Source: Nitrosomonas sp. Is79A3 (GTDB taxonomy: Bacteria > Pseudomonadota > Gammaproteobacteria > Burkholderiales > Nitrosomonadaceae). Taken from it: 64,000 nucleotides of DNA. Shown one piece after another: positions 1-12,300 of the stretch (position 1 is the first letter of the stretch; each line of letters opens with the position of its first letter). Below the pieces are notes generated by a model. It was not told the origin of the DNA and did no database searches. It saw nothing but the letters and a program-made list of their open reading frames with translations. The stretch spans positions 2,046,001 through 2,110,000 of the forward strand of contig NC_015731.1 of the NCBI RefSeq assembly GCF_000219585.1, read 5' to 3'. The position numbers and the translations under genes were made by a program.

Positions 1-1310
1 CCATCGGGATGATGAGTGCCTGCTATTTCTGAGCGTAACTCAACTACAGGTTTCTTATTTTTAATAGAAACAAAACCGAAATCACGTAAAACTAGCAATA
101 AATCTGCTGCATCTTCCATACTAGCGCCTGGGAATACTTCTTCTCTAGTATGTATCTCGGTAATAATCCTTTCTCCTGTAATAGGATCTTTTAATTCTTC
201 CAGATCACTTATTAGTCTTGCCCTAACAGTTTCATAATCGCTTGGTTTGATACCGGCTTCACCGGGATTTCTGGCAACACGGATATTAATTCCATTACTG
301 GAAGGCGTACGGCAATAAGCAATTGTCTTTTCCCAATCTAGATACGCAAACATGCTATCCTCTCGTCGCTTTCCTGCTTCGGTATCAGGTACATCTTTCC
401 ATTCCAGATATCCTTTTTCATGTAGATAAGAATTAATTCGTACCACTTCAGTTGTTGAAGTAAAACCATGGTCTGATGCCATAAATACTTGTACATTCGG
501 TCCCGCTGTTGTAACCAAATGTTCTATAAAACTGTCAAGCTGGCGAAAATAATCGTGGCACAACTTGCGCATTCTTAGGTGATATTCGCTGAGCTCGCCA
601 GTCTGTAGATTAGGATCAACAAATAACCAAGCTTGGTGTTGCAGTTTATCAACACCATCGAACATTACCGCCATCAAATCTGGTGATTCTTCACGCAGCA
701 AATAATCAGCAATACAAAACCATTGTTTCTCACGCGGTAAATGATAACGTACCCAGTTTTCGCGATCCTCGTTAGTTAGCTCATCAAGCGCTTGCTTTTC
801 CTGCTCAAAATCCCAGGCCAATTCTTTCGGATTAAAATCTGGAATAGTTTTTAACCGATCATATAAATCTTCTGGAGCTGAATTACGCCGCAAATGACGC
901 CATGGAATGAAACCAGGCAGCATAAAGCCGTTTAAGTTTTTTGGAGGAGGCGCAGTGAAAGGAAAATTAAGTGCAGCTACTCGTTTACCCTGGCGACTAG
1001 CAATTGACCATAACATTTCTGCTTTACAATCGCGAGAATCGTATAGCGTAAAGAACACATCGTTTCCACGCTCTTCTGCACGAATAAAATCAAAAATACC
1101 ATGATTTCCTGGATTTCTCCCAGTCATTAAAGAGACCCAAGCAGGAGGAGTCAAAGGATTAGGCGTTGAACGTAAAACACCCCGTACTCCTTTGTCGAAT
1201 ATTTTCGCCATAAATGGCATTACTGGACCTTCACCACTTTTTGCAACAAGATCATTCAGTACTGTAAAAGTAGCACCGTCCATGCCGATAAATAATGTAC
1301 GAGTAGTCAT
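1..1310 (-). CDS. Alkaline-phosphatase-superfamily phosphodiesterase (3' end outside window)
   Basis: The start codon is the ATG at 1308-1310 and about 436 residues are visible before the window edge. The fold family is type I phosphodiesterase/nucleotide pyrophosphatase. Visible metal-site and nucleophile motifs are FIGMDGATF near the N-terminus, NPLTPPAWVSLMTGR with the likely nucleophilic Thr, MFDGVDKLQH, ASDHGF, and AGTHHPDG at the very edge of the window. There is no signal peptide. It lies 14 bases after the ACP gene on the same strand and so probably ends the megasynthase operon. A role in removing or moving a phospho group on a lipid intermediate or head group is inference; the substrate cannot be read from sequence. 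Confidence 0.85.
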   Translation of the reverse strand, partial: MTTRTLFIGMDGATFTVLNDLVAKSGEGPVMPFMAKIFDKGVRGVLRSTPNPLTPPAWVSLMTGRNPGNHGIFDFIRAEERGNDVFFTLYDSRDCKAEMLWSIASRQGKRVAALNFPFTAPPPKNLNGFMLPGFIPWRHLRRNSAPEDLYDRLKTIPDFNPKELAWDFEQEKQALDELTNEDRENWVRYHLPREKQWFCIADYLLREESPDLMAVMFDGVDKLQHQAWLFVDPNLQTGELSEYHLRMRKLCHDYFRQLDSFIEHLVTTAGPNVQVFMASDHGFTSTTEVVRINSYLHEKGYLEWKDVPDTEAGKRREDSMFAYLDWEKTIAYCRTPSSNGINIRVARNPGEAGIKPSDYETVRARLISDLEELKDPITGERIITEIHTREEVFPGASMEDAADLLLVLRDFGFVSIKNKKPVVELRSEIAGTHHPD

Positions 1311-1324
1311 TCGAGACTCATCTC

Positions 1325-1618
1325 CTATTGATTTTTTAGTTTAGATTCGAGAAAAACAGAAATCTGTTGAATTGATAAATCACCGACATATTTGCCATCT
1401 TCCATAAGAAGTTCATGGAATCCCAGCTTGCGTTCATAATTTTGCTCTAGTGCCACACATAACTGTATGATATCAACTGAAGAAAAATTCAGATCATTAA
1501 CTAAGAATGTTTCCTGGCCAATTGCTTCATCCAAATTTAATTCCCAATCCTGAACTAAGTCTTCAATAATCATTATCACAGTCAGGATAATTTTTTCTTG
1601 CTTTACTAAGTCTTCCAA
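1325..1618 (-). CDS. Discrete acyl carrier protein
   Basis: This 97-residue acidic helical protein resembles acyl carrier proteins. The attachment motif is DLNFSSVDIIQL, with Ser47 at the phosphopantetheine position and Ser46 where most ACPs have Asp. The start is a TTG preceded by GGGAAG a few bases upstream; internal ATG codons near residue 16 have no ribosome binding site. It lies 24 bases downstream of the KS-AT-DH-PPTase gene, a megasynthase that has no ACP domain of its own. It may therefore supply that protein's carrier, and the fused PPTase domain may activate it; both statements are inference. Confidence 0.8.
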   Translation of the reverse strand: MEDLVKQEKIILTVIMIIEDLVQDWELNLDEAIGQETFLVNDLNFSSVDIIQLCVALEQNYERKLGFHELLMEDGKYVGDLSIQQISVFLESKLKNQ

Positions 1619-1642
1619 TTTACTTCCCTTTCTTAATTTTTG

Positions 1643-4600
1643 TTAACTACTAGCCAGCGCAATTATCGAGTTATCTTTCCGAGTAACAACGACATCAATT
1701 TTAATCTCTGAATAAGTCACACAAGCATTTTCGCAATTTGTATCTATAAATGAAACTTCAAAAGCTGTTGGCTTGCCTTGGAGACCCAAACCAAGAAACT
1801 TTGATGCTGCTTCCTTAGCACACCAAAATCGCAGAAGCTTATCATTCAGTGCCGAGTTATCCAGACCCCGTACAAAAGCTTCTTCACGAGCAGTTAGTGT
1901 TTCAATCATTAAATCATTATTTCGGATTTTACTAACCTCTTCAATATCAATGCCTACGGGACATTGTGATTCGGAAACCGCCACTAAGCTCGCACAATTA
2001 TTATGTGAAAGCGAGACTTCTGGTGGTTGTATAAGTGTGTTGCACCATAATCCATCAACGTACGGCGCTCCGTATTGATCATGATGTACATAAATATCTG
2101 ATGGATAGAGTAATTGCCCGGTTTTTTGAAGAATCCAAAAACGAACAGCTTCCTTTATACATGCCCGGCCAAGCAACCACTGAGATTGATAACGCTTATT
2201 TGCTTGCAATTGTTTCCATGCATCGCGTTCTTCAAAAGATAAAAAGATATGGGACAAAATGCGTAAGAAAATTCCACCTGATTGCGTACAAAATTCATCA
2301 GATAAATTTGGCAACTCCCATACCAGAACTTCATCTTTTAACACCGGAAATTGATGTCCAAGCCAGCCATTAAGGGGATCACGTCTTACTTGATAGAATC
2401 TGTTTGGAACAGGAAAAAAGATATTTATCAAATTAGCTAACCTAACAATCGGATATCCATTCTGATCAATACATTCAAACTGCCAAGTACGTGCAGATGA
2501 AATTTCTTTGCTTGTATCATCCAATAAGTATTGCCGGGCCTTTAGTATTAGGCCCGTTATATTTGCGGGACACTGGGTATAGAGCTCGATTCGTTGAATA
2601 GTGGATGGAAAACTATTAAAGTCAGTGCCAATCTGCTGTGCTATCCAATACGCAGAAAGTTGCCCCATCGCATCGAGTAATACTGGATTAATTATTAATT
2701 TGGGTGTTTCGCCTGCAGTAAGAAATCCATCTAAGCTAACATTCGAAAGATTTGCATCAATACCTTCTTCATTCCAACCTTCAATATGAGCTATACTTTG
2801 AAAAATAGGGCCATGAAACATTCCGGTCGAGTACAATTCAGGCCCATTCCAGCGAGATACTTTTTTTTCCTTAAGCTCAGACAATTTTGCGCAACGCCAG
2901 TCGGGTTTAAATCGGAAATCTGCACTTACAGCAACTCCTTGGGCTGTTATAATTTTTGCACAGAAAATCCTGGATTCTATATCAGTTAATTCAGCATGTA
3001 CTTCAAATGTAATTTCTCCATCATCAAGCGTAATCCAATTCATGGCTTTGACATTTTCAATTACAAATACTTCAATGCTATTGGCCAGAATTGCACATGC
3101 TTCCGCCATTATCTCTAAACTAACCATGAAAGGTATGCAAGAAAGGCCTCGCAAATCGGGTTCACTTTTTGATACGATACCTGACAAAACATGATCTATA
3201 ATAAATTGGTCGTCTTTAATATTAAAATAGCATCGCGCTTTCAGATGTTGTTGATCCAACTCCACAATTGAATCCAGTAAACTCGTATATTCTATTACTG
3301 AAGATGACGGTTGCTCTTCTGCTATTAATTCAGTTTGTAATTGCCAATTTTTAACTACAGAACTTTGTTGCTCCAAGAAGCTACGCATTACATCAAAATA
3401 ATCCGACATAACATTTTCTTGAGTTATTGATCCTTTCGATTTATTTTCTTCACTTTTTATTACTATGTCACTCGAGGACAAACTCATTACATCAGTTTCT
3501 TTATCATGATTAATTGCTAATTTTTGCAAACTAACGCGATCGGCATCACTCAAACGTATTTTTGGCATAGTATTGTCCAGTAGTACACTCGAATGTTTTA
3601 TTTGTATACTATTAGAGAGGTCAACTGGTGCAATGAAACGTGAGTTAAATAAATTTCCAATTTTTACTTGCTTACCATCAACATATAAAAATGCCAGCGT
3701 CGTCAGAAAATGATCAAGGTTGTTACGGTGACGAAGATTCGTGGCAAGTGAAACATGTGGTTTTTTAGTTAAAGTATCTTTTACAAATGCACTCAGGTTG
3801 CCAGAAGGTCCAACTTCAATAAAATAGCGCACTCCATCATGATACATTTTCAAGAGAGTTTCTCTGAAGCGGACTTTGGTAGACCATTGTGCGGCAGCTA
3901 ATTGCTGTACTGATGGTGTGGTATCTGGGAATAAATCAGCCGATGAACAAGAATAAAGTGGTACTCTTGGGCAGACTAACTTGATTTTTTTATAATATTT
4001 CAAAAATGCCTTGCTTGCTTCAGAGAATGCGGCTGTATGATAACCACGGTCAAAAGGTAACGGAAAGCAGATTCCTCCTTCCGCACTAAGAGACTTATGG
4101 ATTGATTCAATCGGACCGGCATCGCCATAAAGTATCAGCTGATTTGTACAGTTATCCATCGCAATAACTATATTTTCATTAAGTGCATCAATATGTTTTT
4201 CAACAACTGTCAATGGCAATGCACCGACAGTCAGCAATTTACCCACTGGTATCTTGCCATCCTTTAATATCTGTTGATAAACTTTATTAAGCTGTCGAAT
4301 AAACTCAGCCAATTGTTGTGGATTATCTGCAGGAATTGCACCAGATGCTGCGAGTGCGGATGATTCCCCAGAACTGTGGCCAACCATGACATCGGGTTCC
4401 ACCCCCAGTGAACGAAGTAAAGCATACATAGCTTGACCGCCAATAAATGCTGCTTCTGAGCCAACATCCATATCATTGAGTCGTTTTTCCAACTCTGATT
4501 GACGTTGCTCAGTCAGCTCACTGATTGGAGGAAATATAACATCTGTTCGTGTAGAACCAGGAGGATCATCATATAAGCTTCGCCAGAAATCGAACCATTG

Positions 4601-6397
4601 ACGAACTTCATCAAAGCACATTGCGAGATCAGATAACATACCAATATACTGTGAACCTTCTCCCGGAAATAGGAATGCAAGCTTTCCAGCAGATCTTGTC
4701 TCACTGTACACAATACCGCTTTTTGTTGTCCATCTCGCGGAATCACTTTTACGTAATCGCCGCAGTGAATCTTCAATTTTTCTCGTGAGATCTTCGTTAT
4801 CTTTGGCTATGATAGCGAGGCGATATTGGCCTTCTTTATCTTTTGCAGCTAATGCTGCTGCAATATCAACTATCCGTCGTTCAGGATAAAGATCTATGAA
4901 ATCTGCAGCTTGCTTAAGATTCTTCGTCAATTCCTCGCGATTATCAGCAGAAAAAATGCAGATTTCTGCCTCCCACGGAGTAAATTTCTCTGGCTTCACC
5001 GCTAATTCGGGCGCTTCTTCCAGAATCGCGTGAGTATTAATCCCACCGAAACCAAAAGAATTGATCCCTACCCGGCGAGGTACGTTTAATTGACTAACCC
5101 AAGGAGATTTTTGCGTATTAATATAAAACGGCGTGCTTGCAATTCCCAACTCCGGATTAACATTGTCACATAGTGTTGGTGGCAAAATTCTATGATGTAG
5201 GGCAAGCGCGCTTTTAATTAATCCAGCGATTCCTGCAGCAGGAATACAATGACTGATCATCGATTTTACTGACCCTAGCGCTATGCTCCCATAATTTTCT
5301 TTGCGCTTACCAAAAACATTCTCTAATGCAGCTATTTCAGTTTTGTCGCCGAGCGGAATACCAGTACCATGCGCTTCGATTAGACTGATAGAAGCCGGAT
5401 CAATACCACTCTTGCTATATGCTCTTTGTATAGCTAATGTTTCACCTTCGATACTTGGTGCTAGCAGGCCATGCCCCCGTCCATCACTGGCTTGCCCGAT
5501 TCCTCTGACAACTGCATAAATACGATCCCCGGCGGAAATTGCATCAGATAATTTCTTTAGAGCGACAACACCGAGACCTTCACCAAGTAATGTTCCATCG
5601 CTACCCTCTTCAAATGGACGAACTTTACGACGTTCGCTTAATGCGCCAAGTTGAGTAAAAATAACTGCAACTTCAGCTGGTAGGGAAGCATTAACCCCTC
5701 CAGCCAACATCATACGACTACGCCCTGCACGTAGCTCATCAATCGCTGCGTTCACAGCCAACAATGAAGATGAGCAAGCAGCATCAATTAAATAGTTTGG
5801 GCCTTTGAAATTTAATCGATTAGCGATTCTACCAGTCATTACGTTTGGAACTAAACCGGGAGCGATATCTGAATTGGATTGTGGCAACTTACTTTCTAGC
5901 AATGCCCTTATCTCGATCAATTTTCCTTCACTGATAAAAGGGCAGGTAACTTGAAGCAACTCAATAGTTTGGTCTAACACAATATGATTTTGTATCAGCG
6001 TGCCCTGCCCTCTGTGCAGATAAGTACTGTGGCCAAGTATAATGCCGGTATCATTATGATCATGGTCGCCAGTTAAATATCCAGCATCAAGGAGCGCATC
6101 ACGGGCTACCCGAAGCGCCATGAACTGATCAGGTTCTCCGCCATCCAATGAACTTGGCATAATACCAAACTCTCGTGGACTAAAATGATACAGATCTTTA
6201 AGATATCCTCCAAAAGCTGTTTTAATTCGACCAGATTTAAGGTAACGATCGGCATCCCATTTCGATGTCGGTTCGGTGATTGCGTCCACGCCAGTGACAA
6301 TATTTTTCCAGAATTCTTGTATATTAGATGCCTGGGGAAATACACAGGCCATACCTATAATTGCGATTGGTTCCAAGTCGGTATGGACGGTCCCCAT
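1643..6397 (-). CDS. Iterative PKS/PUFA-synthase-like protein: KS-AT-DH with fused C-terminal PPTase
   Basis: This is a 1584-residue megasynthase. The ketosynthase occupies about residues 8-460, with Cys208 in DAACSSSL, His343 in EAHGTG and His383 in SHCIPAAG. The acyltransferase (about 565-860) has FLFPGEGSQY and Ser675 in GHSSGES. A helical motif, MSDYFDVMRSFLEQQ, sits at 997-1011. A hot-dog dehydratase follows with His1069 in DHVLSG. The C-terminus (about 1380-1584) is an Sfp-type phosphopantetheinyl transferase with GIDIEEV (Asp1484) and WCAKEAASK. I see no ACP, KR or thioesterase. The start overlaps the previous stop as TAATG, with GGAGAA upstream, so translation is probably coupled. The nearest relatives I recognise are Pfa, Hgl and other secondary-lipid synthases; the product is unknown. 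Confidence 0.9.
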   Translation of the reverse strand: MGTVHTDLEPIAIIGMACVFPQASNIQEFWKNIVTGVDAITEPTSKWDADRYLKSGRIKTAFGGYLKDLYHFSPREFGIMPSSLDGGEPDQFMALRVARDALLDAGYLTGDHDHNDTGIILGHSTYLHRGQGTLIQNHIVLDQTIELLQVTCPFISEGKLIEIRALLESKLPQSNSDIAPGLVPNVMTGRIANRLNFKGPNYLIDAACSSSLLAVNAAIDELRAGRSRMMLAGGVNASLPAEVAVIFTQLGALSERRKVRPFEEGSDGTLLGEGLGVVALKKLSDAISAGDRIYAVVRGIGQASDGRGHGLLAPSIEGETLAIQRAYSKSGIDPASISLIEAHGTGIPLGDKTEIAALENVFGKRKENYGSIALGSVKSMISHCIPAAGIAGLIKSALALHHRILPPTLCDNVNPELGIASTPFYINTQKSPWVSQLNVPRRVGINSFGFGGINTHAILEEAPELAVKPEKFTPWEAEICIFSADNREELTKNLKQAADFIDLYPERRIVDIAAALAAKDKEGQYRLAIIAKDNEDLTRKIEDSLRRLRKSDSARWTTKSGIVYSETRSAGKLAFLFPGEGSQYIGMLSDLAMCFDEVRQWFDFWRSLYDDPPGSTRTDVIFPPISELTEQRQSELEKRLNDMDVGSEAAFIGGQAMYALLRSLGVEPDVMVGHSSGESSALAASGAIPADNPQQLAEFIRQLNKVYQQILKDGKIPVGKLLTVGALPLTVVEKHIDALNENIVIAMDNCTNQLILYGDAGPIESIHKSLSAEGGICFPLPFDRGYHTAAFSEASKAFLKYYKKIKLVCPRVPLYSCSSADLFPDTTPSVQQLAAAQWSTKVRFRETLLKMYHDGVRYFIEVGPSGNLSAFVKDTLTKKPHVSLATNLRHRNNLDHFLTTLAFLYVDGKQVKIGNLFNSRFIAPVDLSNSIQIKHSSVLLDNTMPKIRLSDADRVSLQKLAINHDKETDVMSLSSSDIVIKSEENKSKGSITQENVMSDYFDVMRSFLEQQSSVVKNWQLQTELIAEEQPSSSVIEYTSLLDSIVELDQQHLKARCYFNIKDDQFIIDHVLSGIVSKSEPDLRGLSCIPFMVSLEIMAEACAILANSIEVFVIENVKAMNWITLDDGEITFEVHAELTDIESRIFCAKIITAQGVAVSADFRFKPDWRCAKLSELKEKKVSRWNGPELYSTGMFHGPIFQSIAHIEGWNEEGIDANLSNVSLDGFLTAGETPKLIINPVLLDAMGQLSAYWIAQQIGTDFNSFPSTIQRIELYTQCPANITGLILKARQYLLDDTSKEISSARTWQFECIDQNGYPIVRLANLINIFFPVPNRFYQVRRDPLNGWLGHQFPVLKDEVLVWELPNLSDEFCTQSGGIFLRILSHIFLSFEERDAWKQLQANKRYQSQWLLGRACIKEAVRFWILQKTGQLLYPSDIYVHHDQYGAPYVDGLWCNTLIQPPEVSLSHNNCASLVAVSESQCPVGIDIEEVSKIRNNDLMIETLTAREEAFVRGLDNSALNDKLLRFWCAKEAASKFLGLGLQGKPTAFEVSFIDTNCENACVTYSEIKIDVVVTRKDNSIIALASS

Positions 6398-9300
6398 TAC
6401 AATTCTCCAGAAAAAAGTTCAATAGCGTTTGACGTAATTCTTGCGCTTCCCCCAAGCCGATTTAAAGCTTTGCTCGATATGCATTCCATATTCTCAATCA
6501 AGAAAACCATTTGGCCAGCAATATCTGAAAAATAAATATTAGCGCGCAATAAATTAGAGTCTTGCGATGGTATTAGCTCAAATTCCATATATAACTGATC
6601 AGGCAATGTTTCTTGGTAGCGTACAACCCGACCGAATTTTGTCGGCAATGCTGTTTCGTCACGAAAATTTCGTGTCCACAAAATACCCATTTGAGCAGCA
6701 GAATCGATGATCGCAGGATCAAAGATCCATTTATCATGCTTATCAGCGTTAATAATCCAATTAGCCGGGCAGGTGGTTTTTACAGTTGCGCTTGCGCCAA
6801 GCGTTGATAATCCCTCAATATCTTCGATAACTTGAAAGCAAGGACCATGAAACAATAATTCATTGTATGCTTTGGTTACTGTCAGTTTCTTCTCGGAATG
6901 AAATTTATTGACTTGTTCAATACCGTGCGGTAGTTTTTGTTCTAAACGCAAGGTAGATTTGTAGTGGATTAATGGCTTACTATCTTTCTTTTCGGACTGC
7001 AGTATCGCATTGACTTCAAAACCAGCACTGCTGCCATAAGGGGGAGGACTGATAACAATACTAAAGTTACGCACATCATCCTTTAGTTCAATTCCTTTTA
7101 GGAGGCAGAAATTCTGTATTTCAACTACCTTCCAGCCATTCCAAAGGTGCTGTGCAATCTCGGCAAACATTTCCAGCGCTGCTGCCGCTGGCAGCACTGG
7201 AATTCCATCAATGCGATGATGCTGCAGATAATTTTGCTTAGCATCAATATGAAAATTAATTGCTTGATTATTCTTCGTCAATATAACTTTTTCTGAGCGG
7301 CCTATCAGTGGTCCTATATGATGTGCATCTGATATCTGAGAACTTTTCTTGATCTCACCAATAGTTGATTCACGCTTTTCCCATGGGCCTTCGCCACAAA
7401 TAATTTCAACATCAGTATTATTAATGCGCATTAATTCATCTTTAAATAACTGATGTCCTATTCCGGCTGTTACAAGTCTTACTCCATTTTTTGCAAATTT
7501 CGCTTCAGTCTCTGCGGTCACCATTCCTGCCCCAAATTTTGTTTGACCCCAAGGACCCCAACAAAAAGCGATAATATTTACCTGATTGTTCCAATTCATC
7601 TTCAATTGGCAACATAATCGATTCATAATCTCGTTTGCAGTAGCATAATCCGATTGACCACTATTCCCATAACGTCCAGCAACAGAACTAAAAACTGTGA
7701 GAAACTTAAGTGACTCAAGGCGCAGATATTTTTGCAATATTAAAAGACCCATAACTTTAGTTTCAACTACGCGCGTCCAGCTATCAATTTTTTTATCTGC
7801 AAGTAATTTATCTTCAATGATACCTGCTCCATGTACTACGCCATCAATTCTGCCATGCCGCGTATAAACATCACTCAGCAAGTGATGCATTTCATCTTCA
7901 TTTGTCACATCAACTGCGTGATATTCGACAATCGCACCACGTTGTTTGAAATCTTCAATATTACTGTACATCTCTCTTGTGGCAAGTACTGCATTAATTT
8001 TCTGGCCAATCTTAGCTGGTGTGATAGAGGTATTATTGCTTCGTGCTTCAGAAATAAAGTATTGGCGCAGAGCGTCGGCAGTGGTTAGCGTTTTTAGAAT
8101 CTCTGGTTCTTTATCTGCTAATGCACTGCGTCCGGTAAGAATCAGTGTGTTACCTGGGAGCGCCAATTCCCGCAAAACCTCGGCAGTCACACCTCTAGCG
8201 CCACCTGTTGCAAGAACTATAATGTCTTGCAATTTTTTACTATTAGCTACATCGATATTAACGGGTGAAAATACGGTGTGAAAAACCGTACGTTTGCCAT
8301 CGGGATAACCGACCTCCAGGCGTCCGCCAACCAATTCCATTTCATCAAGTAAAATTGATGAAATCTCAGAAGAATTCTGCGACGGATCAATATCAATTGC
8401 TCTGATACGCAGAGTCGGACGTTCGTCGAATAATGATTTAAGCATCCCGACAGCTCCGCTCTGTATACTTAATCCGCCATGTGAAATACTGCCATTGCGG
8501 TTAAAAAAACCGCCAAGAGCGCTTGCTGACACTATATGTGTATCTTTTACAAACTTGTCACTAAAATCGTGTAACAAAACAAAAAAAGATTTCTCATTGA
8601 TTTGCAACTGCTTACGCCATTCATCCAACGTAGCATTGGTTTTAAGCCAATCTCTACTAAGCTGTGCAAGATGGATTACACCAGCAAGTTCGTGGAATTC
8701 ATTTTTATGCGAGTTACACCAGTTAATCAATAAATCATCGTGTGACAATGTCTCTCGTTTGAGCAAGTTAACAGTACATCCACGGGAAATAAGTTTTTTC
8801 ATTAACTCATCCGCGATACCTAGTTCATCTTCGGTGATGAGATAATGCCCTTGTTTTAGCTGTTTTAGTGCGGTTTTGTCAATATTCTCTTGCTTGGATT
8901 CAATAATATGCCGAGGTGGATGACTGATAACAGAAGTCATTCCTCCCACCTCGGCAAAATTAAAAGGGACAGTTACGGTCCCTCCAGCTTTTAAATTAGC
9001 CAATATGTCGAGTATCCCATTTAGCGTCGATTGAGTATTGAGCTTGCTACGATTCTCACCTAGCTCCTGGCGATAGTTTTCAGGAAGTTTTTGCAATAAT
9101 GTGCCAACAATCTCTATTCTTTTTATAGAATCAATACCAAGATCGGATTCGAGATTCTGATCCAGTCCAATCATATCGGGCGGATAACCAGTTTTGTCTT
9201 CAATCACACCCAGCAGTATCTTAGTTATGCTGTCTCGATCAAGAGATGAAGCCACTTTATTCTTTTCCTTACTTTTATCCGCAATATCAATTACCTGGGC

Positions 9301-12300
9301 AGAAGTTACGTTAGAAGTGTTTTGAATAGTTGTCTCATTTGCCGATACAGCCGCGACAGTCTTTTTATCAGGTATCTGCATCACTTGATTCTGCTTTGCA
9401 GGCTCCTGCTCCTGCACGGCTTCGTATGCCTGAACTTTTGAGGGGGTATATGAACTAATAATCCTTTGTTCTCGTATACTACCTTGATCAACAATCGGCT
9501 CACCGATATATGCTGTCATGACGCGTTCTTGAGTTTCAAGAAACTGACGCATAGTCTCAAAATATTCTGACATAACCGCAGAATTTCCAGAGTTTGTCAA
9601 TGGTCGTCGCTCTCTCATTTGATTCTCCTTTTTCCATGTTTTTTGTTGCTGTATTTGCTTTGCATTAGCCAAACCGGCGGCATTTACCTGACTTACTTGA
9701 TTTATCTGATACTCAGAAACTTGTGCTTCATCAGTGCTAGCCTGAACAGTCGCAATGGTCAAAGATTGATTAACCACTTGATCGGCGGTAACACCGATCT
9801 GCTTAATCGGTTGATTTGCTTGTCTGACACCACTACCATTCAGCATCCAGACATGTTTTGGCACCGCATTATGCCGTTGAAGTGATTCCAACTTGGCAGG
9901 ATCCCCACTCATACAATCTCGGTGCGAGAAAAGTTTCATTACATCTAGATTTACACCGGCACATATTAATTGCCCAAGCGCATTCAGCATGCCTGATAAC
10001 CCACTTCCATCATCAATAGAAATTGCTTTATGCGGCTGATTAGTTAATATCTTATCGGTTAGTTTTGATAAAACAGATTTTGGACCAAGTTCAAGAAATA
10101 TTCTTGCGCCATCTTGATACATTGATTCAATTTCAGATACAAATTCGACCGAACTCACAAGATGTTCCGCCATTAACTTCTTGGTAACGCTCACTTCAGC
10201 AGCATGTGGTTTTGCTGTTGTATTTGAATAAACAGGAATACGACATGGTTGCCATTCCATATTATCGATTAAATTTGCCAAAGCATGTTGTGCTGGCTTA
10301 ACCAAACTTGAATGAAATGCAGCTGCCACAGGTATTTGATTGGTGATTATTCCTGCTGCTAATAATTTTTTTTCTGCGGATTCAATGGCGGAGTGTGAAC
10401 CAGAAAGAACACTCTGTAATGGCGCATTATGATTTGCAATTACAACGTCATTTTGGTCTGACAATGCTGCTTCAATATCTTCCCGGCATGCCTGAACTGC
10501 AAGCATGGTACCGAGTTCATTTATTTCTTTTTTTGCTGCATCAATGATAAATCTTCCACGTGCAGAAGATAAGGTCATTAATGTATTTAAATCGATTGCG
10601 CCACTTGCGTGCAATGCGACAAACTCACCGTAACTATGGCCAGCGAGCATGTCCGGTTCAATTCCAAATGTTTGCAATAACTTCCAAAGCCCTGCTTCAA
10701 TAGCACCCAACGCAGGCTGAGCAATATCAGTACTAGTTAAAGTCTGTTGTGCTTTGGCTTTGGCCTCTTCACTGTAGCAGCCGCGTGGAAAAATAAAGTG
10801 ACTTAAACGTTTACTTTCACCATAACGGTGCGAGAAAGCTTCATTTAAAATTCTATCAGCTTCGGTTAATATTTCAGCATAAATTGGAAAATGTAGTGAA
10901 ACTTCACGTAACATCCCTGTGTACTGAGAGCCTTGCCCAGGGAACAGTATTGCAAGTTTCCCGGCAGGAACTTTACCCGATCCATGATAAACGCCTGCAG
11001 GTAGCTTTACATTTTTGTCCTGAAAATAAGCTAATAAAACTTTAATCTTTTCTATCAATTCAGTTAAATCTTTCGCAACAATTGCGACAATTTCATTATT
11101 CATTTGCCATTTTTTGGCTAAACTGTTCGCAATATCGCGCAATTCTAGACTTTGTATATTTTGTAGAGCCTTTTCAATATCCCCTAATTGAGCAACTAGC
11201 CCTCCACGGCTATCGTCACTCCACAATAGCAATTCAGCTGGCCACTGTTGAGAAGTTACAGGGCGAAGCCATTCACGGTATTCCTGTGTATATTCTTCTA
11301 GCGCGATATGAAAATTTGTGCCGCCAAAGCCGAATGAACTTACCGACGCTCGCCGTGGAACAGTCTCAGACACTATCCAAGGCTGCGCTTGATCTATAAG
11401 TTGAAAGGGACAATCAGCTTGTTGTAAGACCTGATTGGGCTGACTTGCCCAACGATGAGGAGGGAGAACACGACGATGTAATGCAAGAGCAGCCTTGATT
11501 AACCCAGCTATACCAGCAGTAGCTTTGGTGTGACCTATCATTGTTTTTACTGAACCAATTACTGCTTGCTTGGGATTGTACTCACTCTCCTTAATTAATT
11601 TCATTGTACTTTCAAGCTCAGCTGTGTCGCCTGCGACAGTACCAGTACCATGCGCCTCGAAAAGACCGACTGTATTGGGATCGAAACCAGCTTGAACATA
11701 AGCACGGCGCATAGCACGTAATTGTCCTTCGGGTAATGGAGCGGTCATTCCTTTCGCATTACCATCGCTGCTGCCCCCGGTACCTTTAATCACTGCATAA
11801 ATGCGATCACCATCACGTTCCGCATCATTTAGACGTTTAAGTGCAACCATTGCAATACCTTCAGAAATGACTATTCCATCAGCAGAAGCATCAAATGAAG
11901 AACAACGACCTCGCGGTGAAAGTGCTTGGGTTTTGCTGAAGCATAAATACCCAAACGGACCTTGTACAGTATCGATACCACCCGTAATAACGAAATCACT
12001 GCGTCCTGAAGTTAGCTCCGACACACTTTGATATAGTGCAGCCAACGCAGATGCACAGGCTGCATCAGTAGTAAAATTTACTCCACCCAGATTAAGTCTG
12101 TTTGCGATGCGCCCAGCGCTGACATTATTCAATAGTCCAGCAAATGAGTCTTCCGTCCACTCGGGTAAACGATCGGCAATATTCTCAGGTAAAGAACCGT
12201 AGAATCGAGGAAGTTCTGCACGCAATCCATACTGAGTCCCGACATCTCCAGTTCCACCGCTTACACCTAGGATAACTGAAGCACGATCGCGATTAAAGTC

